A program made the translations under genes and the position numbers. Shown here one piece after another: positions 18,179 to 26,761 of a DNA stretch of 64,000 bases. The notes under the pieces were generated by a model. It ran no database searches and was not told the origin of the DNA. It was given only the letters and a program-made list of their open reading frames with translations. This DNA comes from CAYOPZ01 sp964406005 (lineage in GTDB: Bacteria > Bacteroidota > Bacteroidia > Bacteroidales > SM23-62), in contig CAYOPZ010000007.1 of NCBI GenBank assembly GCA_964406005.1, positions 29,280 to 93,279 of the forward strand. Direction: 5' to 3'. The first letter of the stretch is position 1. Every line of letters starts with the position of its first letter.

Positions 18179-18898
18179 TTAAAATATTTCCTTTTCGGCA
18201 TGCAGGAAATTTTCGTACCTGCCCAGGTCAAACCAGTAATCCTCATTGTGAACATAGGCCCGGATCTTATGGACGGCTGCCAGCTCAAGGAACATATCCA
18301 CCAGGGAAAACGGCTTTGTTTCGGGGAAATGGTCGAAAAAGGCGGAATCAATGACCTGCACACAGGAATTTCCATAATCCTGAAATTCTCCTTTCCGGCC
18401 GGCAACGATGCGCTCTTCACCCGTTTCATTATGTCTCCAGCCTGCCAGCAGTCCCCCGGGATCGAACAGCAGCGACCGGGAAGTGGAACGCTTCTTCACG
18501 GCCATGGTCGCCAGGCAGCCTTCTTTCAGGTGTGTTTCGATAAGGGAGGAAATATCCAGGTTGGTGTAGACATCCACATTGTGGACAAGAAATGCTTTTT
18601 CTCCCCTGAAATGATCCCTGGCCTTGAGTATGGCCCCTCCCGTATCCATCAGATGTCCGCTTTCATCGGATATAAGGATTCTGCATCCGGGAATGCTGAG
18701 CCCCGACAGGAAGCCAGTGAGTTCTCCGGCAAAATGATGGACATTGACAATGACCTGATCAATCCCTGCCCCGGCGATCCGGCGGATCACACCCTCAACC
18801 ATCGGTACTCCCCGGAAAGGCACAAGGGCTTTGGGTTTTCCGTCGGTCAGGGGTCTGAGGCGCGTGCCCAACCCTGCCGCAAGGACCATTGCTTTCAT
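18179..18898 (-). CDS. Sugar-1-phosphate nucleotidyltransferase, MurU-like
   Basis: A 239-residue nucleotidyltransferase. The N-terminal loop LAAGLGTRLRPLTDGKPKAL is the classic NTP-binding signature, and VHNVDVYTN supplies the metal-binding Asp. Length and sequence style fit MurU, which converts MurNAc-1-phosphate to UDP-MurNAc; mannose-1-phosphate guanylyltransferase is the main alternative. The gene directly upstream encodes an AmgK-like kinase, which supports the MurU reading because AmgK and MurU act in sequence in peptidoglycan sugar recycling. Function is inferred from family and neighbour. Confidence 0.8.
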   Translation of the reverse strand: MKAMVLAAGLGTRLRPLTDGKPKALVPFRGVPMVEGVIRRIAGAGIDQVIVNVHHFAGELTGFLSGLSIPGCRILISDESGHLMDTGGAILKARDHFRGEKAFLVHNVDVYTNLDISSLIETHLKEGCLATMAVKKRSTSRSLLFDPGGLLAGWRHNETGEERIVAGRKGEFQDYGNSCVQVIDSAFFDHFPETKPFSLVDMFLELAAVHKIRAYVHNEDYWFDLGRYENFLHAEKEIF

Positions 18899-18969
18899 TT
18901 ATCTGCCCTGTTTTTAACCTTTTTTTTACGTTCCTTTTTTTTCAGCTTGCACAATTTCTTACCCATCCT

Positions 18970-20397
18970 TCATGTCGCTTGTCCGGACAACTCCTTATGA
19001 TTCAATACGATTTCGACCCCTTCCCTGCCTTTTAAAAATTCATTCAGTCTCTCTGCACAGTATACTGACCGGTGCCTGCCGCCCGTACAGCCGAAATTCA
19101 CCATGAGATCGGTGAATCCCCGGGCCAGGTATGTCTCGATTGATTGCGACACCATTTCGGATACGCCTTTCATAAAACGTTCCACCTCCTGTTTATCCCT
19201 AAGGTAACCCGCCACCTCAGGATCCTTACCCGTCAGGTGACTGTATTCCTCCAGCCGCCCCGGGTTGGGAAGGGCCCGGCAGTCGAAGACAAATCCTCCC
19301 CCGTTGCCTGTCAGATCCCCGGGCGGGCCCGCACTGTAAGAAAAGCTGTTGATACTTATCCTGAGGCTGCTGCTTCCGGTTTCCGGCAGTTCAGCCCAGT
19401 CTTTCAACCCGCATATATGCCCGAGGCATCTTTTCAATTCAGGAATATGATCCGGGACCAGGGAATTTTCCAGTAACCATTTTACATTCCGGATGGCGTA
19501 GGGTACGCTTTGCAGAAAAACGGCCTTCTTCTCAATAATGCCGCGAAGCCCGTATGCTCCCATGGCCTGCAGTATCCTTATCAGCACATACCCGTAAAAT
19601 TGTTCCATGAATCCGTCCGCAGCCTTTCCTGACCTGGCCCCCAGTGTTGCAAGGTAATGATCCAGCAGTTCCTCCCGCAGGGAAACCGGGAGATCGGTGA
19701 TTGCTTCAAAAAGCAGGGATGCCACGTCATATTGCAGGGCTCCTCTTCTTCCTCCTTGATAATCAATAAAATACAATTCATTACCCCGAACCATTATATT
19801 CCTCGACTGGAAGTCGCGGAACATGAAATGATTCCGTCCGGCCCCGAGCAGGTAATCCGCCAGCCTTCCGAAATCATCTTCAAGTTTCTGTTCGTTTGCC
19901 GGAACATTAAGCAATCTGATGAAATAATACTTGAAATGGTTCAGGTCCCACAAAACGGACTGCCGGTCAAACTCCTGTCTGGGAACGCAAACCGTGTAAT
20001 CCATGCCCCTGTGTCCCTCCAGCTGGAAATCCACAAGGTGACTGAGTGCCGAGCGGTACAAGGGGATTACGCCGGCAGGGAACGCTTTCCCCTTCCTTTC
20101 CCTGTCAATGATCTTCTTCAGGCTCAGGTCTCCGAGGTCCTCCAGCAGGTAAATGCTTTTCTCCGTGTCATCGGACAGCAGACCCGGCACATTCAGTCCC
20201 TTTGAGTGAAAGTGCCTGGTGAATGCCAGAAAAGCCCTGGTTTCAAGAGGATCCGGGCTGTATACACCGATACACCGTCCTTCCCCCGAGGACATCCTGA
20301 AATACCTCCGGTGTGATCCTGATCCGGGTAATTCAACGCAGGAATCCGGCGCCGAATGAAAGCGCCGTTCGAACAGTTTTGCTAAGTGATCTTTCAA
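18970..20397 (-). CDS. AmgK-like sugar kinase fused to a RapZ C-terminal domain
   Basis: A 475-residue two-domain protein. The first about 325 residues are an aminoglycoside-phosphotransferase fold of the AmgK type: GSGSHRRYFRM, LLEDLGDLSL, the catalytic FRDFQSRNIM and IDYQGGRRG with the metal-binding Asp. AmgK phosphorylates MurNAc/GlcNAc at the anomeric position. The last about 130 residues match the RapZ C-terminal domain: FVFDCRALPNPG, LTGKDPEVAGYL and the signature NFGCTGGRHRSVY at about residue 434-446. There is no RapZ N-terminal ATPase. An upstream TTG at 20427 lies before a consensus -7 box at 20415-20422, so I prefer the TTG at 20397. The MurU-like gene follows after 71 bases. Confidence 0.88.
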   Translation of the reverse strand: MKDHLAKLFERRFHSAPDSCVELPGSGSHRRYFRMSSGEGRCIGVYSPDPLETRAFLAFTRHFHSKGLNVPGLLSDDTEKSIYLLEDLGDLSLKKIIDRERKGKAFPAGVIPLYRSALSHLVDFQLEGHRGMDYTVCVPRQEFDRQSVLWDLNHFKYYFIRLLNVPANEQKLEDDFGRLADYLLGAGRNHFMFRDFQSRNIMVRGNELYFIDYQGGRRGALQYDVASLLFEAITDLPVSLREELLDHYLATLGARSGKAADGFMEQFYGYVLIRILQAMGAYGLRGIIEKKAVFLQSVPYAIRNVKWLLENSLVPDHIPELKRCLGHICGLKDWAELPETGSSSLRISINSFSYSAGPPGDLTGNGGGFVFDCRALPNPGRLEEYSHLTGKDPEVAGYLRDKQEVERFMKGVSEMVSQSIETYLARGFTDLMVNFGCTGGRHRSVYCAERLNEFLKGREGVEIVLNHKELSGQAT

Positions 20398-20414
20398 AAT
20401 GACTGATTGCTGTT

Positions 20415-20422
20415 CAAATTTA
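20415..20422 (-). promoter_or_regulatory. Bacteroidota -7 box of the AmgK-RapZ gene
   Basis: On the minus strand TAAATTTG matches TAnnTTTG exactly, with TTTA about 19 bases upstream in the place of -33 TTTG. It would put the transcript start close to 20405 and the first usable start codon at 20397. Confidence 0.5.
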
Positions 20423-20469
20423 AACAATTAAACATTTTTTATAAATTGCAACGATCAAGCAGAACCATT

Positions 20470-20925
20470 GTGAAGTTTTCCCTTTACAACCATAAAGAAC
20501 TGAACTTCGTTGAACTGAACCTTACAGGTTCCGAACAGGATTATAAAAAATGTGATGAGGGTTCGAAATATATGGACACGGTAGTCTTCAACCTGTTCAC
20601 CGAATGCTTCGAAAAATCCAATAATCTCTACGAGTATTACGATGCCACGAAATACAACCCGCGCCATATCATTCCTCTGAGAAACCAGCTGCTCACCCAT
20701 CTGGCCGTCCTGGAGAAAATCAGGGACCTGGAAGGATTCCGGTCTTTTTTAGACAAAAAAACTTTCGGCAGTATCTTTCTCCTCGACCTGGTTCAGGAGG
20801 ATAAAACATGGACCGACCGCTGGACGCTCTACCAGGAGAAGCTTGTCGCCATCAACCGGGAACTCCTGGAGCTGGTCGATTTTGTTATTGATGAGGACCG
20901 TATCCTCTGGGTGATCGGCTACTGA
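20470..20925 (+). CDS. Conserved hypothetical protein upstream of aprBA
   Basis: About 151 residues from a GTG at 20470; an in-frame upstream TTG at 20407 is also possible. I do not recognise the family. It is soluble, rich in aromatic and acidic residues, with a central NPRHIIPLRNQLLTHL stretch and a C-terminal VDFVIDEDRILWVIGY. It has no signal peptide and a single Cys. It is on the same strand as aprB, but a weak hairpin and a consensus promoter lie in the 107-base gap, so it is probably a separate unit. A link with sulfur metabolism is not supported by its sequence. Confidence 0.65.
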   Translation: MKFSLYNHKELNFVELNLTGSEQDYKKCDEGSKYMDTVVFNLFTECFEKSNNLYEYYDATKYNPRHIIPLRNQLLTHLAVLEKIRDLEGFRSFLDKKTFGSIFLLDLVQEDKTWTDRWTLYQEKLVAINRELLELVDFVIDEDRILWVIGY

Positions 20926-20950
20926 CGGATCACCATCGGTTCATATCCGG

Positions 20951-20974
20951 ATAAGGCCGGGGGTACCCTTATTT
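20951..20974 (+). terminator. Weak hairpin between the hypothetical gene and aprB
   Basis: ATAAGG and CCTTAT form a 6-bp stem around a GC-rich 10-base loop, followed by TTTAG. The stem is short and the T-run poor, so it is only a possible terminator. Confidence 0.3.
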
Positions 20975-21000
20975 AGACTGTTTCGATCCTCAGAATTGGT

Positions 21001-21008
21001 TATGTTTG
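21001..21008 (+). promoter_or_regulatory. Bacteroidota -7 box upstream of aprB
   Basis: TATGTTTG matches TAnnTTTG exactly and lies 24 bases before the aprB ATG. TGTTT about 19-20 bases upstream is an imperfect -33 element. It suggests that the operon is read by the host's own primary sigma factor. Confidence 0.55.
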
Positions 21009-21032
21009 CAATAGTACCAACCCGATTCGATA

Positions 21033-21470
21033 ATGCCCAGTTTTGTAATCAACGAAAAATGTGACGGCTGTAAAGCGCTCGATAAGACCGCATGCCAGTA
21101 CATTTGCCCCAATGACCTGATGGTCCTCGACAAAACGTCCGGAAAGGCGATGAACAGGGCTCCTGAAATGTGCTGGGAATGTTATAACTGCGTTAAGATA
21201 TGCCCCACCCAGGCCATCGAGGTAAGGGGATACGCCGATTTCATGCCCCTCGGAGGTGTCGTACAGCCGCTGAGAAGCTCGGATGCCATCATGTGGTCTG
21301 TCAGATTCCGGGACGGCATGGTCAGGCGGTTCAAGTTTCCCACCCGCACAACGCCCGAAGGAACCGCCGATCCGGATGCAGGATTCACAACGGGTACCGA
21401 AGACCTGAAGGACCCGCTTCTGCGGACAGAACCCGGATCCACGGGCATGGATGAACTTCAGGATTTATAG
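21033..21470 (+). CDS. aprB: Dissimilatory adenylylsulfate reductase, beta subunit
   Basis: Iron-sulfur subunit of APS reductase, which interconverts APS and sulfite plus AMP. It has 145 residues, close to other AprB proteins. Two [4Fe-4S] clusters are ligated by C10, C13, C21, C25 and by C47, C50, C53, C57. The widened C-x7-C spacing in the first cluster is characteristic of AprB. W48 between clusters sits where the Archaeoglobus enzyme has Trp-B48, reported to aid electron transfer. The long C-terminal tail (about residues 95-145) is the arm that wraps around AprA. The aprA ATG follows 4 bases after the stop. Cytoplasmic. Confidence 0.96.
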   Translation: MPSFVINEKCDGCKALDKTACQYICPNDLMVLDKTSGKAMNRAPEMCWECYNCVKICPTQAIEVRGYADFMPLGGVVQPLRSSDAIMWSVRFRDGMVRRFKFPTRTTPEGTADPDAGFTTGTEDLKDPLLRTEPGSTGMDELQDL

Positions 21471-21474
21471 GATC

Positions 21475-23364
21475 ATGCGTATTTCAGATCAATTCGAAAC
21501 GGTTGAGATCAGGACCGATATCCTTATTCTCGGAGGGGGGATGGCAGCCTGCGGAGCGGCCTATGAGGCATCCTACTGGGCCAAACGGAACAACCTGAGC
21601 GTAACACTGGTGGACAAGGCAGCCATGGACCGTTCAGGAGCCGTTGCCATGGGATTGTCTGCCATCAATATGTACCTCGGACTCAAGGACGGGAAGAATA
21701 CCCTTTCAGATTACGTGAATTACGTGAAGAATGACCTGATGGGGATTGCACGCGACGATCTGGTGGCCGGCATCGGGAGGCACGTGGATGCCTCGGTGCA
21801 CCTGTTTGAAAAATGGGGTCTGCCCATCTGGAGGGACGATGAGGGAAATTATGTGAATGAGGGGCGCTGGCAGATCATGATACACGGAGAATCCTATAAG
21901 ACCATTGTTGCGGAAGCCGCCAAAAACGCACTTGCCGATCTGGGGGAAAAAGGACATTATTTCGAACGCATATTCATTTCCGAACCCATCCTTGACGGGG
22001 AACGCTGCGCCGGTGCCGTAGGGTTCTCTGTCAGGGAAAAGAAAATCTATGTTTTCCGTGCCAGAAGCGTGCTGGTGGCCATGGGAGGCGCAGTTCACGT
22101 TTTTAAGCCCAGATCTGTCGGAGAGGGACTGGGGCGTTCCTGGTATCCTCCCTTTAACAGCGGCGCCAGTGCATATTTCACAATTAAATCCGGCGCAGAA
22201 ATGACCTGCCAGGAAGTTCGCTTTGTGCCGGTTCGCTTCAAGGACGCCTATGGCCCGGTGGGCGCATGGTTCCTGCTTTTCCAGGCAAAAGCCACAAATG
22301 CAAAGGGAGAAGATTACATGGAGACAAGGGCCGGGGAACTGGAAAAATGGGCGCCTTACGGTACGGCCAAACCCACCCCTGCCAACCTGAGGAACTACCT
22401 GATGCTGCTTGAAATTCAGGAGGGAAACAGCCCCATTTACATGCGCACAGACGAAGCCATCAAAAGCCTTGTAGCGAAGATACCGGATGAGAACGAGGCA
22501 AAGAGAACGCTGAAAAAGCTGGAAACCGAAGCCTGGGAGGATTTCCTGGATATGACCGTAAGCCAGGCCCTTCTATGGGCTTCCATGAACACCCGGCCCG
22601 GGGAACAGCCTTCGGAACTTTCCGCCTGCGAACCCTACTTTATCAGTTCGCACTCCGGGGCATCCGGCGCATGGGTCAGCGGGCCCGAGGACCTTGCGCC
22701 GGATGCGTATAAATGGGGATACCCCAACATGACCACTGTACATGGATTGTTTGCCGCAGGGGATGCTTCCGGTGCTTCAAGCCATAAATTCTCGTCCGGC
22801 TCATTTACAGAAGGCCGTATCGCAGCCAAGGCCGCAGCTTCCTATTGCAGGGACCATGCGGAAATCCCTTCCGTACCGGCGGAATTGATCGATACCCTTC
22901 TGGAAGGAATGCTCAGACCCCTCGGGACCTTCGATACACATAAGGGTTACACCGGTGATCCGGATATCAATCCCAACTATATCCGCCCGCAAATGTTCAT
23001 GTTCCGCCTGCAGAAGATCATGGACGAATATGCCGGAGGCGCCTCCAGCGGGTACAAAACCTCGGCACCCCTTCTGGAAAAGGGTCTGGAACAACTGAAG
23101 CTGCTCAAGGAAGACAGTGCAAAGCTGGCGGCCGGGGATACGCATGAACTGATGCGGTGCTGGGAGAACATCCACAGAATGTGGCAGGCCGAATCACATA
23201 TCCGCACAATGCTCTTCCGCGAGGAAACGCGCTGGCCGGGATATTATTTCAGGAGCGATTTCCCGGAAATGTCGAAAGACTGGAAATGTTTCGCCAATTG
23301 CCGTTATAATCCGGAAACAGGGGAATGGGAAATGCTGAAAAAGGAGGTGATCGACCTGGTGTAG
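21475..23364 (+). CDS. aprA: Dissimilatory adenylylsulfate reductase, alpha subunit
   Basis: FAD-binding catalytic subunit, 629 residues from the ATG at 21475; an upstream in-frame start at 21451 would overlap aprB. The dinucleotide fold GGGMAACGA is at residues 20-28. Residues matching known Archaeoglobus active-site positions are N65, W223, R254 and H393 (in SSHSGASGAW), and the family stretch CQEVRFVPVRFKDAYGPVGA is intact. These features separate it from fumarate reductase and succinate dehydrogenase flavoproteins, which share the fold. No frameshift or missing catalytic residue is seen. The qmoA ATG follows after 1 base. Confidence 0.96.
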   Translation: MRISDQFETVEIRTDILILGGGMAACGAAYEASYWAKRNNLSVTLVDKAAMDRSGAVAMGLSAINMYLGLKDGKNTLSDYVNYVKNDLMGIARDDLVAGIGRHVDASVHLFEKWGLPIWRDDEGNYVNEGRWQIMIHGESYKTIVAEAAKNALADLGEKGHYFERIFISEPILDGERCAGAVGFSVREKKIYVFRARSVLVAMGGAVHVFKPRSVGEGLGRSWYPPFNSGASAYFTIKSGAEMTCQEVRFVPVRFKDAYGPVGAWFLLFQAKATNAKGEDYMETRAGELEKWAPYGTAKPTPANLRNYLMLLEIQEGNSPIYMRTDEAIKSLVAKIPDENEAKRTLKKLETEAWEDFLDMTVSQALLWASMNTRPGEQPSELSACEPYFISSHSGASGAWVSGPEDLAPDAYKWGYPNMTTVHGLFAAGDASGASSHKFSSGSFTEGRIAAKAAASYCRDHAEIPSVPAELIDTLLEGMLRPLGTFDTHKGYTGDPDINPNYIRPQMFMFRLQKIMDEYAGGASSGYKTSAPLLEKGLEQLKLLKEDSAKLAAGDTHELMRCWENIHRMWQAESHIRTMLFREETRWPGYYFRSDFPEMSKDWKCFANCRYNPETGEWEMLKKEVIDLV

Positions 23365-23365
23365 C

Positions 23366-24619
23366 ATGGCATCAACGGATAAAAACAACACTGTCCTGAT
23401 CGTCGGAGGCGGTATCAGCGGCCTTACAGCTGCCGTTGAAGCCGCGGAAACCGGCAGCCGCGTATGCCTCGTGGAAAGGGAAGCATATCTCGGCGGACAG
23501 GTGGCAGGAATGAACGAGTATTTCCCGAAGCTCTGTCCGCCTTACTGCGGCCTGGAAATCAATTACAGCCGGATCAGAAGGAATCCCGGAATTGAGGTAT
23601 TTACCTCGTCAACCGTCGAAAAAATAGAGGGAGGGCCAGGGAATTTCTCCGTGCGCATCCGGACAGCGCCCGAGCTGGTAAACAGCAACTGTACGGCCTG
23701 CGGCGATTGCGAAAAGGTATGTCCCGAAGAAACCCAGGATGTTTTCAACTACGGCCTGAGCACCAGGAAAGCCATCGCATTGCCACATGATACGGCCTTC
23801 CCGATGCGGTACCATATTGTGGAAACGGCCTGCATGAAGGAGGCCTGCGGAAAATGTGTCCCGGTTTGCCGCTACGATGCCATAGACCTGTCGGCCGCTG
23901 AAACCACAAGAGAGATCAGGGCAGGAACAATACTTTTCTGTACGGGATGGCAACCCTACGATACGGGACGGCTGGGTGATTTTTCCTTCGGGAAGTCCCC
24001 GGATATCCTCACCAATGTAATGATGGAAAGGCTGGGATCGCCCAACGGCCCTACCGGCGGAAAAATCATCCGGCTTTCTGACAGGCAGCCCGCCCGGAAA
24101 ATTGCCTTTATCCAGTGTGCGGGTTCAAGGGATGAAAAACACCTGCCCTACTGCTCTGCAGTATGCTGTTCGGCCAGCCTGAAGCAGGCCCGTTATTTTA
24201 CGGCACAGGACAGTGAAAACAAAGCGGATATCTACTATGTGGATCTCAGGGTATCCGGAAGAAATGAAGATTTTTTAAAGACTGCGGAAGACAGCAGACA
24301 GATACGGCTTATCAAGGGAAAGGTCAGAAAGGTGACCCTCGACAGGGAAACACGGAGACCTGTCCTGGAAGCGGAAGACATCATGGAAGGGAAAAAGGTC
24401 CGCGGGGATTACGATCTTGTTGTACTGGCCACCGGGATCGTTCCCCGGCTGCCCGGGCTGCCCGGGATGAAGACCGATCCGGACGGATTTATCCTGAAAG
24501 ACAGCCTGGATGCAGGGTATTCCGCGGGCGGATGTTGTTGTGAACCCAAGGATGTGGCCGCTTCCGTAAGGGAATCCACCGGGATCGTGCTTCAGGCCCT
24601 GCAAAAACAATCTACGTGA
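23366..24619 (+). CDS. qmoA: QmoA, HdrA-like flavoprotein of the quinone-interacting complex
   Basis: A 417-residue flavoprotein related to heterodisulfide reductase subunit A, part of the membrane complex that exchanges electrons between AprBA and the quinone pool. The FAD loop VGGGISGLTAA starts near residue 13. CPPYCGLEINYSRI is at about 57-70, and a ferredoxin-like CTACGDCEKVCP at 109-120. A second Cys group lies at C156, C161, C164 and C168, then the HdrA signature IQCAGSRDEKHLPYCSAVCC at about 249-268. It starts 1 base after aprA, and its stop overlaps the qmoB start by 4 bases (GTGA). Confidence 0.92.
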   Translation: MASTDKNNTVLIVGGGISGLTAAVEAAETGSRVCLVEREAYLGGQVAGMNEYFPKLCPPYCGLEINYSRIRRNPGIEVFTSSTVEKIEGGPGNFSVRIRTAPELVNSNCTACGDCEKVCPEETQDVFNYGLSTRKAIALPHDTAFPMRYHIVETACMKEACGKCVPVCRYDAIDLSAAETTREIRAGTILFCTGWQPYDTGRLGDFSFGKSPDILTNVMMERLGSPNGPTGGKIIRLSDRQPARKIAFIQCAGSRDEKHLPYCSAVCCSASLKQARYFTAQDSENKADIYYVDLRVSGRNEDFLKTAEDSRQIRLIKGKVRKVTLDRETRRPVLEAEDIMEGKKVRGDYDLVVLATGIVPRLPGLPGMKTDPDGFILKDSLDAGYSAGGCCCEPKDVAASVRESTGIVLQALQKQST

Positions 24620-26760
24620 ACGGTGCTGAAAAAAACATCGGTATCTATGTATGCACGGGCTGCAGTATCGGCCGGTGTGTAGACACATCCATGCTTCGGT
24701 CCGTTGCTGGAGAGTACGGCTCTGTCAGGCATTATGCGGAACACCCCTTCCTTTGCTCTGCAGAAGCACAACTGAAAATCTCGGATGAGATCGTTGGGAA
24801 GAACCTGTCTTCCGTTGTTATCGCGGCATGTTCCCCGCGTCAGCACACAGCCCTTTTCACTTTCGAACAGGTATATACGCAACGTGTAAACCTCCGGGAA
24901 AACGTAGCCTGGATCATGGAGGAGGGCAGCGGGGATACAAATCTTGCCGCGGCAGATTACCTGAGAATGGGCATTGCCCGGGCTGAAAATTCAGGTCTCC
25001 CGGAAGCCAGCATTGCCGAAAAGCTTTCTTCCGGTATTCTGATCATCGGAGGGGGCATCACGGGACTCCATGCTGCCGCTGAATCCGCACGGGCTGGGTA
25101 CAGGGTAATCCTGGTGGAAAAGCAGAACAGGCTGGGCGGAAAACTGAACGGATGGCACGATATCATTCCCGTATCAGGGGGGAAACAGACAAACCTCGAG
25201 ATCTTCCTCCACGGGAAAATGGATGAAGTACGGTCTTCCCCCCTTGTGGAAATACTCGAAAACACCCGCGTGGAATCCATTTCCGGCGAACCGGGCCGGT
25301 TCAGTGTCAGGATGAAGCAAAAAAACAATACCATTTCGCGTGAAAGCGGATCGGTGATTCTTGCAAGCGGATGGGAACCCTATGATACAGGCAGACTCGA
25401 AGGTCTGGGGATGGGCAAGATCAAGAATGTGATCACACAGGCGGACCTGGAGCAAATGGCAAAAAACGGGGAGATAAGGGTCCCCTCCGACGGCCGGCCT
25501 CCCTCCTGTGTGCTCTTTATCCAGTGTGCCGGTTCAAGGGATCCCGCCCATCTTCCGTATTGTTCCGAAGTATGCTGTCTCACCAGCCTGAAACAGGCGC
25601 TCTATATCCGCCGGATGCTGCCGGAAACCAATGTATTCATCATATACAGGGATCTGAGAACACCCGGTAAAAATGAACATTTCTACAGGGAGGTACAGGA
25701 GGATCCGCGGATTTTCCTTACAAAGGGAGAGGTTTCCTCCCTGCTTGAAAAAGATCCGGGAACAGTGGAGGTGATCGTAAACGATACCCTCCTGGGAGAA
25801 AACATCCGGATCGATGCCGACCTTGTGGTTGCGGCCACGGGTATGGTGCCAAATAATACCGAGGTGCTGAACCTTCTTTACAGGAAGGGACCGGAACTGC
25901 CGGACAGAAAATACGGATTCCCTGATTCTCATTTCATCTGTTTCCCTTACGAAACCCAGCGAACGGGAATCTATGCTGCCGGCGCAGTCCGCAGCCCCCA
26001 GGGGATACAATCCTGCATGGAGGATGCGGCCGGAGCCGTGGTCAAGGCGATACAATGCATTGAAAGCATGAAACGCGGGACAGCCCTTCACCCGAGAAGC
26101 GGGGACCGGAGTTATCCGGTGCTCACCCTGCAGAGATGTACGGACTGCAAGCGCTGCACCGAGGAATGCCCCTTCGGCGCCTACGACGAAAATGAAAAAG
26201 GCACTCCCCTGCCCCATCCGAACCGCTGCCGCAGGTGCGGGATATGCATGGGCTCCTGCCCCGAACGCATCATCAACTTCGAAGATTTCTCCATCCACGG
26301 TGTATCGGCCATGATCAAAGCCATTCCCATCCCGGATGAATTTGAAGGAAAGCCGCGGATACTTGCCTTTGTTTGCGAGAATGACGCCTATCCCGCATTC
26401 GACCTGGCTGCGCAGAACAGGCTCAGGATCAGTGCCTTTTTGCGCATTATCCCGGTCCGGTGCATAGGTTCCGTCAACCGGATATGGCTGTCGGATGCCC
26501 TTTCGCACGGATACGACGGGATCCTGCTTATAGGCTGCAAGCCAGGCGATGATTACCAGTGCCATTTCATTACCGGGAGCGAACTGATGGAGACACGTTC
26601 CGAGAATATCCGGGAAACCCTTCAGACGATGATGCTCGAACAGGAAAGGATCCGAACGGAATTCCTGGAAATAGACGAGTACCGGAAAATTCCCGGGATC
26701 ATCGGGGATTACCTCGAGGAGATCGAAGGGATAGGCCCGAACCCGTTCAAAGACATGTAG
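24616..26760 (+). CDS. qmoB: QmoB, HdrA/MvhD-like flavoprotein
   Basis: A 714-residue protein with GTG start overlapping qmoA. Domains in order: an N-terminal HdrA-type Cys region (CTGCSIGRC at 13-21), the FAD loop IIGGGITGLHAA at about 143-154, and IQCAGSRDPAHLPYCSEVCC at about 302-321. Two [4Fe-4S] ferredoxin motifs follow (CTDCKRCTEECP at 508-519 and CRRCGICMGSCP at 538-549), then a C-terminal MvhD-like domain with C587, C616, C641 and C649. Fusion of an HdrA module to MvhD is the defining architecture of QmoB. In sulfate reducers it is the likely AprBA contact; that is inferred here. Confidence 0.93.
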   Translation: MNGAEKNIGIYVCTGCSIGRCVDTSMLRSVAGEYGSVRHYAEHPFLCSAEAQLKISDEIVGKNLSSVVIAACSPRQHTALFTFEQVYTQRVNLRENVAWIMEEGSGDTNLAAADYLRMGIARAENSGLPEASIAEKLSSGILIIGGGITGLHAAAESARAGYRVILVEKQNRLGGKLNGWHDIIPVSGGKQTNLEIFLHGKMDEVRSSPLVEILENTRVESISGEPGRFSVRMKQKNNTISRESGSVILASGWEPYDTGRLEGLGMGKIKNVITQADLEQMAKNGEIRVPSDGRPPSCVLFIQCAGSRDPAHLPYCSEVCCLTSLKQALYIRRMLPETNVFIIYRDLRTPGKNEHFYREVQEDPRIFLTKGEVSSLLEKDPGTVEVIVNDTLLGENIRIDADLVVAATGMVPNNTEVLNLLYRKGPELPDRKYGFPDSHFICFPYETQRTGIYAAGAVRSPQGIQSCMEDAAGAVVKAIQCIESMKRGTALHPRSGDRSYPVLTLQRCTDCKRCTEECPFGAYDENEKGTPLPHPNRCRRCGICMGSCPERIINFEDFSIHGVSAMIKAIPIPDEFEGKPRILAFVCENDAYPAFDLAAQNRLRISAFLRIIPVRCIGSVNRIWLSDALSHGYDGILLIGCKPGDDYQCHFITGSELMETRSENIRETLQTMMLEQERIRTEFLEIDEYRKIPGIIGDYLEEIEGIGPNPFKDM

Positions 26761-26761
26761 G

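Noticed and set aside
21475..23364. AprA as succinate dehydrogenase or fumarate reductase flavoprotein
   Set aside because: The active-site set and the partner AprB with two [4Fe-4S] clusters and a C-terminal arm are specific for APS reductase; no SdhB or SdhC is nearby.
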